Notes under the pieces: generated by a model
Told to the model about the DNA's origin: nothing
What the model saw: only the letters and a program-made list of their open reading frames with translations
Database searches by the model: none
Assembly (NCBI RefSeq): GCF_000310205.1
Contig: NZ_AMXE01000009.1
Location: 26,420-90,419, forward strand
Direction of reading: 5' to 3'
DNA from: Thauera linaloolentis 47Lol = DSM 12138
GTDB taxonomy: Bacteria; Pseudomonadota; Gammaproteobacteria; Burkholderiales; Rhodocyclaceae
Length of the DNA stretch: 64,000 nucleotides
Made by a program: the position numbers and the translations under genes
In this document: one piece after another, positions 18,627-25,783 of the stretch
Position numbering within the stretch: the first letter of the stretch is position 1
How the letters are laid out: each line of letters opens with the position of its first letter

Positions 18627-19721
18627 TCAGCGCTTGAGCGTGAGGAAGGCGGTGACTTCTTCGCGGTCGTGGTAGAGATGCTTGATGCGCAGGTCGAAGG
18701 GGCCGACGCTGTGGAGCCGCTTGCGGATCAGTTCGCGGCATTGCTCGACGGCTTCGAAGCGGCGCTTCATCGGCAGCTTGAGGTTGAAGATGGTGTAGCG
18801 GCACTTGCCGGTGGCGATCCATTCGGCCATCAGCGAGGCGATGCGCGAAGGCTGCTCGACCATGTCGCACACCATCCAGTCGACCGGCCGCTGGGGGCGC
18901 CAGGTGAAGCCGTCGGCCTTGAGGTGTTCGACCATCTCGGTCGCCATCACGCTGTCGCGCAGGGGGCCGTTGTCGATCGCGGTCACGCGCAGGCCGCGGC
19001 CGACGAGCTGCCAGGTCCAGCCGCCCGGCGCGGCGCCCAGGTCGACCGCGCGTTGCCCCGCGCGCAGGATGTTGTCGCGTTCTCCCTCTTCGAGCAGGGT
19101 CATGAAGGCTTCGGCAAGCTTCATCGTCGAGCGGCTGGGGGCGTTCGACGGCATGCGCAGCCGCGGGATGCCCATCGGCCAGGGAGCGCACTGGCCGTTC
19201 TGGCCGGCCGAGAGCCACGCAGTGGTGGCGTCGGAGAACAGGACGTGCAGTACCGGCAGGCCGGTGCGGCTGCTGCGCAGGCAGCCGGCTTTTTCCAGCG
19301 CCTTGGCCAGCGGCTCGGTGAAGCGCTTGCAGAACCCGGAGCGTTGCTTGGCCTCGTCGGTGTCGGGTGTCTCCAGCACCACGCCGCAGAAACGCTGCCC
19401 GGAGGCCTTGACCGCGTCCACGATGGGGGTGGCGCGGTCGCGCTCGGGCAGATCCTCGACGCGTGCGAACCACGGCAGCATCTGGCGCGCGAAACACGGG
19501 CGCCGCCAGTCGGTGGCTTCACCGAAGCTGCCGAGCGGGGTGGGCTCGAAGGTTTCGAAGACGACGTAGCCGGTATCGGGCTGGGCGCGGACGAAGCCGA
19601 TCAGGCCGGCTTCGGCGGCCAGGTCGTCGATCTCGCCGGCGAGTTCCTTTTCGAAGCCGGCACGGCAATAGCCGATCAGGCCGGAGCAGAGGAGTCCGGC
19701 GGCGGGCGTATGTTGGTTCAT
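18627..19721 (-). CDS. rlmM: 23S rRNA (cytidine-2498 2'-O)-methyltransferase
   Basis: 364 residues. RlmM methylates the ribose of C2498 in 23S rRNA using S-adenosylmethionine. The N-terminal THUMP-like part begins GLIGYCRAGFEKELAGEI. The Rossmann domain has the SAM-binding motif AVDLGAAPGGWTWQLVGRG, an acidic TAIDNGPL strand, DWMVCDMVEQPSR, and FNLKLPMKRR with the catalytic Lys. Length matches the E. coli enzyme (366). The start MNQHTPAAG at 19721 is chosen by family alignment; an ATG at 19760 would add 13 unrelated residues. The gene is monocistronic and on the same strand as rhlE, 141 bases away. Confidence 0.94.
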   Translation of the reverse strand: MNQHTPAAGLLCSGLIGYCRAGFEKELAGEIDDLAAEAGLIGFVRAQPDTGYVVFETFEPTPLGSFGEATDWRRPCFARQMLPWFARVEDLPERDRATPIVDAVKASGQRFCGVVLETPDTDEAKQRSGFCKRFTEPLAKALEKAGCLRSSRTGLPVLHVLFSDATTAWLSAGQNGQCAPWPMGIPRLRMPSNAPSRSTMKLAEAFMTLLEEGERDNILRAGQRAVDLGAAPGGWTWQLVGRGLRVTAIDNGPLRDSVMATEMVEHLKADGFTWRPQRPVDWMVCDMVEQPSRIASLMAEWIATGKCRYTIFNLKLPMKRRFEAVEQCRELIRKRLHSVGPFDLRIKHLYHDREEVTAFLTLKR

Positions 19722-19845
19722 CGGTGATATGCGCGGTGCGCTGAATGGGAGCGGTCCCATCGTGGATGGGCGGAAGCGCGGATGATAAGCCCGTGCGCCG
19801 CATCAGGCGAGCGGGCCGTGCCGCATGGACGGGCGGGGCGGACGC

Positions 19846-20229
19846 CTACTGCCGCGCGCCAGCGTCCCCGCCGGCGCCATCGGCCGCAGCCGGGGCCGCG
19901 TCGGCGGCGGGCTGCAGGGTGTTGGGCACGAGCCTGGAGGGGACCACGTCGAGCTTGTGCTCCATCATGTAGTCGTTCATGTCCCGCCAGCCGGCGAACA
20001 CAGAGGCTTTCTCGGACGCGGGGTTGAGCGCGTAGCAGTCTTCCAGGGAACGCCCGGCGTGGCGGCAGGCGCTGCCGACCGCACGCCCTTCGGCTTCCTT
20101 CATCGCGTGTTCGCGCGCCGGGTTGGGGAGATCCAGCAGCTCGCTCAGCATGTCGCAGCCGGCGGTCAGCGCCAGCAGGGCGACGAGGAGGGCTCGGGCG
20201 AGTGAGGAAGGCAGGGCGGGTTTGCGCAT
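19846..20229 (-). CDS. small lipoprotein of unknown function
   Basis: 127 residues from the ATG at 20229. It begins with a lipoprotein signal: MRKPA, a hydrophobic run LARALLVALLALTAGC, and a lipobox LTAGC at the cleavage site. Asp follows the Cys, which in the E. coli rule would favour retention in the inner membrane; whether that rule holds here is not known. The mature part has two more cysteines (SACRHAGRSLEDCYALNP) and an MNDYMMEHKLDVVP segment, then an Ala/Gly-rich tail. I do not recognise the family. It is divergent from the solute-binding protein gene. The open frame extends 18 codons further upstream, but that region lacks a signal peptide. Confidence 0.7.
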   Translation of the reverse strand: MRKPALPSSLARALLVALLALTAGCDMLSELLDLPNPAREHAMKEAEGRAVGSACRHAGRSLEDCYALNPASEKASVFAGWRDMNDYMMEHKLDVVPSRLVPNTLQPAADAAPAAADGAGGDAGARQ

Positions 20230-20385
20230 GGACGGTGGGAATATGGGCGGGCTGTGGTGGACCTTAACGGCATCGTCGGCCATATCTTGAAGGCCGCCTC
20301 CGCATCCGGGGCAGAGCGCTTGCCGGCGCCCGTCCGGTGGCGGTGGATGTTACATCCGGCCTCGTCCGCGCGATCCGGGGCGCAC

Positions 20386-20391
20386 TATAAT
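20386..20391 (+). promoter_or_regulatory. possible -10 element of the solute-binding protein gene
   Basis: A perfect TATAAT lies 51 bases before the ATG at 20443. No convincing -35 hexamer is found at 16-18 bases upstream, so the promoter assignment is tentative. The rest of 20230-20442 holds no gene. Confidence 0.35.
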
Positions 20392-20442
20392 TCGCGGGTT
20401 AACCGGGTTTCGTTTGCTCATCATCCTTCTCGCGCCAGGCTC

Positions 20443-21717
20443 ATGAATATCAAATGTCTCAAGACGGCAGGACTCGCCGTTGCCACCTTTGCCGTGTTCG
20501 GGGCCGCTGCGCCCACGGTGCAGGCGAATGCCGGCATGCAGATCCAGCTCTTTCATCGGCTCCCCGAAAGCAAGGCGGCGGCGCTGAAGGAGCTCGTCGA
20601 TCGCTTCAACGCGCAGGAGAAGAACGCCAAGGTGGTGCTGTCCGATGTGGACTGGCGCAATGCCTCGCCGCACATGCTGATCCTCGAGGGCGAGGACGAA
20701 GAGGCCTTCGTCGCCGGCAAGCCGCGCTACAAGGCGCTGCACGTCCTGATGAAGGACGCCGGGGTGGCGCTGCAGACCTTGCGCCCGCCGGCGATGATGA
20801 CGCGCACCCCGGTCAACGCCAAAGGCCAGTTGCTGGCGCTGCCGGTCGGCCTGTCCACCCCGGTGCTGTTCCTGAACCGCGACGCGCTGCGCCGGGCGGG
20901 CGTCAACCCGGAGACCGCCCAGGTCGCCACCTGGTTCGAGTTGCAGGAGACGCTCGGCCGTCTGGCCGACACCGGCCACAGCTGTCCGTATACCGTTGCC
21001 GAGCCGGGCCGCGTCATGGTGGAGAATCTGAGCGCCTGGCATAACCAGCCTGTCGCCAAGTCTCAAGGCAAGGGCAAGGCGGCGACGATGGCGCCGTCCT
21101 TCAACGGCATGTTCCAGGTCAAGCACGTGGCGATGATGGCGAGCTGGTCGCGCGCCCGCTATCTGCATGTCTTCGAGCACAACAGTGAGGCGGAACAGCG
21201 CTTCGCGTCCGGCGATTGCGCCGTGATCGCGGCACCGTCGTCGAGCTGGGCCGATTTCCGCCGCCAGGGCAAGGTCGATGTCGCCGTATCGCGCCTGCCG
21301 TACCACGAGGATTTTCCCGGCGCGCCGCAGAACACCGTGGCCGATGGCCCGGCCCTGTGGGCATCCGCGGGCAAGAAGCCGGCCGAATACAAGGCCGTCG
21401 CGCGCTTCATCGCTTTCTGGCTACAGCCGCAGAACCAGGTAGCCTGGCAGCGCGAAACGGGCTATCTGCCACTGAACCGCGCCGGCCTGCTCGCGTCGAG
21501 CAGCGAACTGCTGGGCGACGATCTCGACAACGTGCGCGTGGCGGTCGAGCAGCTCACGAACAAGCCGACAACGACCGAGTCCGGCGCCCAGCCCGTGGTC
21601 GAGCGCGAGCGCGTGCGCCGCATCCTGGACGAAGAGCTTGCCGGCGTGTGGGCCGACCGCACGGCCGCCAAGGAAGCGCTGGACAACGCGGTGGCGCGGG
21701 CTGCGGCCGCCCGCTAG
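20443..21717 (+). CDS. extracellular solute-binding protein (ABC type, UgpB-like)
   Basis: 424 residues. A signal peptide (LKTAGLAVATFAVFGAAAPTVQA) leads into a family 1 solute-binding fold: MQIQLFHRLPESKAAALKELVDRFNAQ at the front, then an ALPVGLSTPVLFLNRDALRRAG hinge block, FNGMFQVKH, and FIAFWLQPQNQVAWQRETGYLPLN. The last block is the hallmark of UgpB/maltose-binding-like proteins. Such proteins deliver sugars or glycerol-phosphate esters to an ABC importer. No permease or ATPase gene is adjacent, so it is an orphan here and its ligand is unknown. The ATG at 20443 is chosen because the signal peptide starts there, although the frame is open further upstream. Confidence 0.85.
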   Translation: MNIKCLKTAGLAVATFAVFGAAAPTVQANAGMQIQLFHRLPESKAAALKELVDRFNAQEKNAKVVLSDVDWRNASPHMLILEGEDEEAFVAGKPRYKALHVLMKDAGVALQTLRPPAMMTRTPVNAKGQLLALPVGLSTPVLFLNRDALRRAGVNPETAQVATWFELQETLGRLADTGHSCPYTVAEPGRVMVENLSAWHNQPVAKSQGKGKAATMAPSFNGMFQVKHVAMMASWSRARYLHVFEHNSEAEQRFASGDCAVIAAPSSSWADFRRQGKVDVAVSRLPYHEDFPGAPQNTVADGPALWASAGKKPAEYKAVARFIAFWLQPQNQVAWQRETGYLPLNRAGLLASSSELLGDDLDNVRVAVEQLTNKPTTTESGAQPVVERERVRRILDEELAGVWADRTAAKEALDNAVARAAAAR

Positions 21718-21747
21718 ATCCAATGCGGTTCAGTTAACGCGCGCCCC

Positions 21748-21801
21748 GGAGCGGCTTTAGCCGTGAATCAGGCCGTGTTCGCGGCCAGGTCCGCTCCTAC
21801 A
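21748..21801. repeat. REP-like inverted repeat
   Basis: GGAGCGGCTTTAGCCGTGAA (21748-21767) faces TTCGCGGCCAGGTCCGCTCC (21779-21798), followed by TACA. The 'GTAGGAGCGG...GCCGCGAA' word is the core of REP/BIME elements known from Pseudomonas, Xanthomonas and relatives (recollection). It fills most of the gap between the solute-binding protein gene and ispB. Only one copy is seen in this window. Confidence 0.65.
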
Positions 21802-21920
21802 GAAACAAGCTGCGCTTATCTGAACGGTATTGCCGCTAGATCACATAGCGCAAGATGGGTGGCGGCGTGGCTTGACTCGGGTCGACACGGGCGCCTACCA
21901 TCCGCACTTTTTCCGCCAGC

Positions 21921-22898
21921 GTGTCCGCCTTGTCCGTCAAGCAGCTTTTTGCGCCGATCGCCGTCGACATGCAGGCGGTGGATGCGGTCATCCGCAGCCG
22001 TCTCCACTCCGACGTCGTTCTGATCCGCCAGGTGGCGGAATACATCATCCATAGTGGCGGCAAGCGCCTGCGCCCCGCCCTGGTGCTGTTTGCCGCCGGT
22101 GCGATGGGGTACAGGGGGACGCAGCACCATGAACTGGCTGCGGTGGTGGAGTTCATTCACACCGCCACCTTGTTGCACGACGACGTGGTCGACGAATCCG
22201 ACCTGCGCCGCGGCAACAAGACCGCCAACGCCATGTTCGGCAACGCCGCCTCGGTGCTGGTGGGCGACTTTCTCTATACGCGCGCGTTCCAGATGATGGT
22301 CGGGGTCGACAACATGCATGTGATGCGTGTGCTGGCCGACGCCACCAACATCATCGCCGAAGGCGAAGTCCTGCAACTGCTCAACTGTCACAACGCAGAT
22401 GTCCTCATCGAGGATTATCTGCGCGTGATCCGCTACAAGACGGCCAAGCTGTTCGAAGCCGCGTCGAGGCTGGGGGGCATCGTCGGTGGCGCGGATGCCG
22501 AGACCGAAGCCTGTCTTGCGGCTTTCGGCATGCATCTCGGCACGGCTTTCCAGCTCATCGACGACGTGCTCGACTATTCCGCCGACGAGGCCGATACCGG
22601 CAAGCACCTCGGTGACGACCTGGCCGAAGGCAAGCCCACGCTGCCGTTGATCCACGTCATGCAGCACGGCTCGCCCGAGCAGGCCGCGCTGGTGCGCGGT
22701 GCGATCGAAAACGGCGGGCGCGACGACTTCGCCGCGGTACTGGCCGCGATCCGGGCGACCGGTGCGCTGGAAGAAACGCGCCGCTATGCCGAGGCCGAAG
22801 CCAAGCTGGCGATCGAGGCGATTTCGACGCTTCCCCCTTCCATTTTCAAGGATGCGCTGCTACAATTGTCGAACTTTGCAGTTGAGCGAAATCACTGA
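21921..22898 (+). CDS. ispB: octaprenyl-diphosphate synthase
   Basis: 325 residues. Trans-long-chain prenyl diphosphate synthases build the side chain of ubiquinone from isopentenyl diphosphate. The first Asp-rich motif is LLHDDVVDESDLRRG and the second FQLIDDVLDYSAD; GGKRLRPALVL and GNAASVLVGDFLYTRAF are further family blocks. Length and motifs match E. coli IspB (323). The start is not certain: a GTG at 21921 and a TTG at 21930 both precede VKQLFAPIAVDMQAV, and no strong ribosome-binding site is seen. The tRNA-Pro promoter overlaps its last codons. Confidence 0.93.
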   Translation: MSALSVKQLFAPIAVDMQAVDAVIRSRLHSDVVLIRQVAEYIIHSGGKRLRPALVLFAAGAMGYRGTQHHELAAVVEFIHTATLLHDDVVDESDLRRGNKTANAMFGNAASVLVGDFLYTRAFQMMVGVDNMHVMRVLADATNIIAEGEVLQLLNCHNADVLIEDYLRVIRYKTAKLFEAASRLGGIVGGADAETEACLAAFGMHLGTAFQLIDDVLDYSADEADTGKHLGDDLAEGKPTLPLIHVMQHGSPEQAALVRGAIENGGRDDFAAVLAAIRATGALEETRRYAEAEAKLAIEAISTLPPSIFKDALLQLSNFAVERNH

Positions 22899-22904
22899 TA
22901 TAGT
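22876..22904 (+). promoter_or_regulatory. sigma-70 promoter of tRNA-Pro
   Basis: TTGCAG (22876-22881) and TATAGT (22899-22904) are exactly 17 bases apart, placing the start near 22911, about 26 bases before the tRNA. The -35 and spacer lie inside the end of ispB. Confidence 0.65.
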
Positions 22905-22936
22905 AGCCGGCTTGGCAAGACAGCAAAGAAAAGTGT

Positions 22937-23013
22937 CGGGGAATAGCTCAGCCTGGTAGAGCACTGCGTTCGGGACGCAGGGGCCGGAGGTTCGAATCCT
23001 CTTTCCCCGACCA
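22937..23013 (+). tRNA. tRNA-Pro (anticodon CGG)
   Basis: 77 bases forming a full cloverleaf. The acceptor stem CGGGGAA/TTCCCCG has the C1-G72 pair and discriminator A73 expected for bacterial tRNA-Pro. The D arm contains AGCTCAGCCTGGTAGAGC, the anticodon stem is CTGCG/CGCAG with loop TTCGGGA (anticodon CGG, reading CCG), the T arm has GGTTCGAATCC, and CCA is encoded. Confidence 0.97.
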
Positions 23014-23022
23014 AAAATCCCG

Positions 23023-23061
23023 AAAAGCGCCCAAGCGAATCGATCGCTTGGGCGCTTTTTT
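23023..23061 (+). terminator. intrinsic terminator of tRNA-Pro
   Basis: AAAAGCGCCCAAGCGA (23023-23038) pairs with TCGCTTGGGCGCTTTT (23044-23059) around a 5-base loop and runs into six T residues. It lies 9 bases after the CCA end. Confidence 0.9.
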
Positions 23062-23113
23062 CATGGGATGCCGGCTACGGTCCTGTCGCGGATGAATCAG
23101 GAGGGCGCTGACC

Positions 23114-23761
23114 ATGGAAGTAGTGGCGGTAATCGACTTCGAAACCACCGGGCTATCGCCCGCGCAGGGCGACCGGGCAACGGAGGTCGCGGCGGTGATC
23201 GTGGAAGGCGGCCGGGTGGTGGACCGATACCAGAGCCTGATGAATGCAGGGGTCCGCATTCCGGCATACATCGAAGCGCTGACGGGGATCTCGAATACGA
23301 TGGTCCGGAACGCGCCGCCTGCCGGAGAAGTCATGCGGGACGTGTCGGATTTCGTCGGCGGCATTCCTCTCGTCGCCCACAACGCCGCCTTCGATGCGAA
23401 GTTCTGGGATGGCGAGCTCGCCCGGATCCAGCGCTCGCGGAGCCAGGATTTCCTCTGTTCGCTGCTGCTGTCCCGCCGTCTGCTTCCGCTGGCGCCCAGC
23501 CACAAGCTCGGTGCGCTGGTCGAATACGCGAAGCTGCCGGTTGCCGGCCGCTACCACCGCGCGCTGGCCGACGCCGAGATGGCGGCGAGCCTGCTGGTTC
23601 GCCTCGAGGAGGAACTGCGCCTCCGCCATCGGGTGCCGCAGGTGTCGGTCGACCTGCTGCGCCGGATCCAGCGCACCCCGAAAGCACAACTGCCGAAATG
23701 CCTGGCGTCGGCGGGCGGGCCTTCGAGCTCGCATCGGCCGGACGCGAATCGCGGCGGCTGA
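23114..23761 (+). CDS. DnaQ-like 3'-5' exonuclease
   Basis: 215 residues. The DEDDh exonuclease motifs are complete: Exo [12 protein letters not shown], Exo [15 protein letters not shown] and Exo [17 protein letters not shown]. These bind the two metals that remove nucleotides from 3' ends. The protein resembles the exonuclease part of PolC/epsilon rather than oligoribonuclease. After the domain (about residue 170) there is a short basic tail. It is a stand-alone gene after the tRNA-Pro terminator and converges on the TetR gene. Whether it proofreads for a polymerase or processes other nucleic acids cannot be told from sequence. Confidence 0.88.
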   Translation: MEVVAVIDFETTGLSPAQGDRATEVAAVIVEGGRVVDRYQSLMNAGVRIPAYIEALTGISNTMVRNAPPAGEVMRDVSDFVGGIPLVAHNAAFDAKFWDGELARIQRSRSQDFLCSLLLSRRLLPLAPSHKLGALVEYAKLPVAGRYHRALADAEMAASLLVRLEEELRLRHRVPQVSVDLLRRIQRTPKAQLPKCLASAGGPSSSHRPDANRGG

Positions 23762-23818
23762 ATTTCTCGTGCGGCGGGCCGGACCGGCCGGCCTTTCCAG
23801 CCAGCTTCGGGCGCGCGG

Positions 23819-24364
23819 TCAGTGCGCTCCGGCACCCTGCAGGAATGCGCGTTCGAGCAGGGCGGCAAGTCCGGCGCGGGCGACCCTGCCGCGGCGTTCC
23901 GCGTCCACCAGCCCGATCACCATCGATACCCAGATCTCGGTGAGCGCGGGCGCGGGGATGTCGATGCGGAACACTCCTTCCTGCTGGCCGCGCAGAAAAA
24001 AGGTGTCCAGGGCGGTGTCCCAGCCGGCTTCGACGCCGGGGTCCTTCAACGCGTCCTTCCAGTAATACGTCAGGAAAGCGGTCAGTTCGCGGTGCTCCAG
24101 GTTGTTGGCGGTCAGGCGGCGGAAGGCCTCCGGCACCGGCGCCGTATCCAGTTCCGCCGTGCTGATGGCTTCGCTGAACACGTGGGTGCAGTGGTTCATC
24201 AGGCGTTCGATGAGCTGTTCGCGGGTGCGGCAGAAGCGGTACAGCGTGGCTTTGCTCACCCCGATGGCGCGGGCGAGCTCCAGCAGGGAAGCCCTGGGCT
24301 GGTCGACGAGCGCCAGGGCCAGCGCGGCCAGGAATTTCTTGTCTTCCGTCTCGAGGTCGGACAT
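23819..24364 (-). CDS. TetR-family transcriptional repressor
   Basis: 181 residues. An N-terminal TetR helix-turn-helix (residues about 10-55: FLAALALALVDQPRASLLELARAIGVSKATLYRF) is followed by an alpha-helical ligand-binding domain with family blocks FLTYYWKDAL and VSMVIGLVDAERRG. It is divergent from the efflux operon that starts at 24577, with 212 bases between. That gap carries a perfect 18-bp palindrome and several TGAATC half-sites. The likely role is ligand-relieved repression of the pump genes and of itself (inference from arrangement). Confidence 0.9.
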   Translation of the reverse strand: MSDLETEDKKFLAALALALVDQPRASLLELARAIGVSKATLYRFCRTREQLIERLMNHCTHVFSEAISTAELDTAPVPEAFRRLTANNLEHRELTAFLTYYWKDALKDPGVEAGWDTALDTFFLRGQQEGVFRIDIPAPALTEIWVSMVIGLVDAERRGRVARAGLAALLERAFLQGAGAH

Positions 24365-24502
24365 GGTCAGGCCGATTCACATGGTTTCATACCGGTAATT
24401 CTACTCATGAATTGGATCATGTCCGACTCATGAGCGCGCAACTGCCGGGCATGTCGTCATTCTGGCTGAAATGATCGATTGGTGAATTCAAACATGATCT
24501 TG

Positions 24503-24520
24503 TGAATCAATATTGATTCA
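24503..24520. promoter_or_regulatory. perfect 18-bp palindrome, candidate TetR operator
   Basis: TGAATCAATATTGATTCA is fully symmetric, lies 57 bases upstream of the membrane-fusion gene, and contains a TTGATT (24513-24518) that could be a -35 hexamer; AATCAT 17 bases on is a weak -10. The inter-gene region is clearly AT-rich compared with the flanking genes. Confidence 0.6.
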
Positions 24521-24576
24521 TTGGATTTTGTGTGGAATCATCCGTATCTTTTGTAGTCCTGCCACGGAAGGTGTCG

Positions 24577-25743
24577 ATGATGAAGAGCCCAAGAACACGG
24601 AGACTGTCCCTGCTCATGCTTGCCGCGGCGGTGCTGGTCGCCGGTTGCGACGGCAAGCGCGACGCCTCCGGGCAGGATGCCGGGGCGCCGCAAACGGTCG
24701 AGGCGATTGTGGTCCAGGCCGGTTCGCTGGCCTTGTCGAGCGAGTTGCCGGGGCGGGTCGAGCCCGTCCGGGTCGCCGAAGTGCGGGCCCGCGTCGCCGG
24801 CATCGTGCTCAGCCGCAATTTTACCGAAGGTGCCGACGTCAAGGCCGGGCAGCGCCTGTTCCAGATCGACCCCGCGCCGTTCAAGGCAGCGCTGCTGCGG
24901 GCACAGAGCGAACTGGCCAAGGCCGAGGCGAGCCTGTTCGATGCCCAGGCGGTGATGCGGCGCTACGAGCCCCTGGTGGCGATCGAGGCGGTCAGCCGGC
25001 AGGATTACGATGCGGCCCAGGCCAGATTGAAGAGCGCACAGGCCGAGCGCCAGGCGGCGCTGGCCGGCATCGAGACGGCCAGGCTCGACCTCGGATATGC
25101 GACGGTGACGGCGCCGATCTCGGGACGCATCGGCCGGGCGTTGGTGACCGAAGGCGCGCTGGTCGGCCAGAACGAGGCCACGCCGCTGGCGACGATCCAG
25201 CAGATCGACGCGGTCCATGTCGACTTCAAGCAGCCGGTGGCCGAGGTGCTGAGCCTGCGTGAGGCGCTGGCCGAAGGCCGCCTGGCGCAGGACGAGGGCA
25301 AGGGCGCGCGGATTTCGGTCACCGTCGAAGGCACCGGTCAGCGCCGCGACGGACACCTGCTTTTCTCCGACATCACCGTGGATCGCGGCACCGGGCAGAT
25401 TTCCCTGCGTGGCCGCTTCGACAACGCCGACGGATTGCTGCTGCCCGGCATGTATGTGCGTGTGCACACCCCGCAGGGCACCGACCCGCAAGCCATCCTG
25501 GTGCCGCAGCGTGCCGTGCAGCGCGGCACCGACGGCAAGCCGCTGGTCCTGGTGGTCGACCAGGACGACACGGCGCAGGCGCGTGCGGTGCAAACCGGCA
25601 CGATGCACGGCGCCCAGTGGCATATCACCGAAGGCTTGCAGGCCGGCGACAGGGTGATCGTCGGCGGTCGCGCCAAGCCCGGCGACAAGGTCAGCGTCGC
25701 GGCGCCGGTGCAGCCTGCCGCGCCTGCCTCCGCCACCAACTGA
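24577..25743 (+). CDS. RND efflux membrane fusion lipoprotein (AcrA/MexA type)
   Basis: 388 residues. It starts with a lipoprotein signal (LLMLAAAVLVAGC, lipobox LVAGC). The order lipoyl half - alpha-helical hairpin - lipoyl half - beta-barrel is visible: RVEPVRVAEVRARVAGIV, a hairpin with many Ala/Glu/Gln residues from about 95 to 165, TAPISGRIGRALVTEGALV, and barrel segments near RGRFDNADGLLLPGMYVRV. These proteins bridge the inner-membrane pump and the outer-membrane channel. GGAAGG at 24566-24571 supports the ATG at 24577 (24580 is also ATG). It is the first gene of the pump operon, 40 bases before the RND gene. Confidence 0.93.
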   Translation: MMKSPRTRRLSLLMLAAAVLVAGCDGKRDASGQDAGAPQTVEAIVVQAGSLALSSELPGRVEPVRVAEVRARVAGIVLSRNFTEGADVKAGQRLFQIDPAPFKAALLRAQSELAKAEASLFDAQAVMRRYEPLVAIEAVSRQDYDAAQARLKSAQAERQAALAGIETARLDLGYATVTAPISGRIGRALVTEGALVGQNEATPLATIQQIDAVHVDFKQPVAEVLSLREALAEGRLAQDEGKGARISVTVEGTGQRRDGHLLFSDITVDRGTGQISLRGRFDNADGLLLPGMYVRVHTPQGTDPQAILVPQRAVQRGTDGKPLVLVVDQDDTAQARAVQTGTMHGAQWHITEGLQAGDRVIVGGRAKPGDKVSVAAPVQPAAPASATN

Positions 25744-25783
25744 GCCCGGACGCCGCGCCTGCGCACGTTTCCAAGGATAGGAC

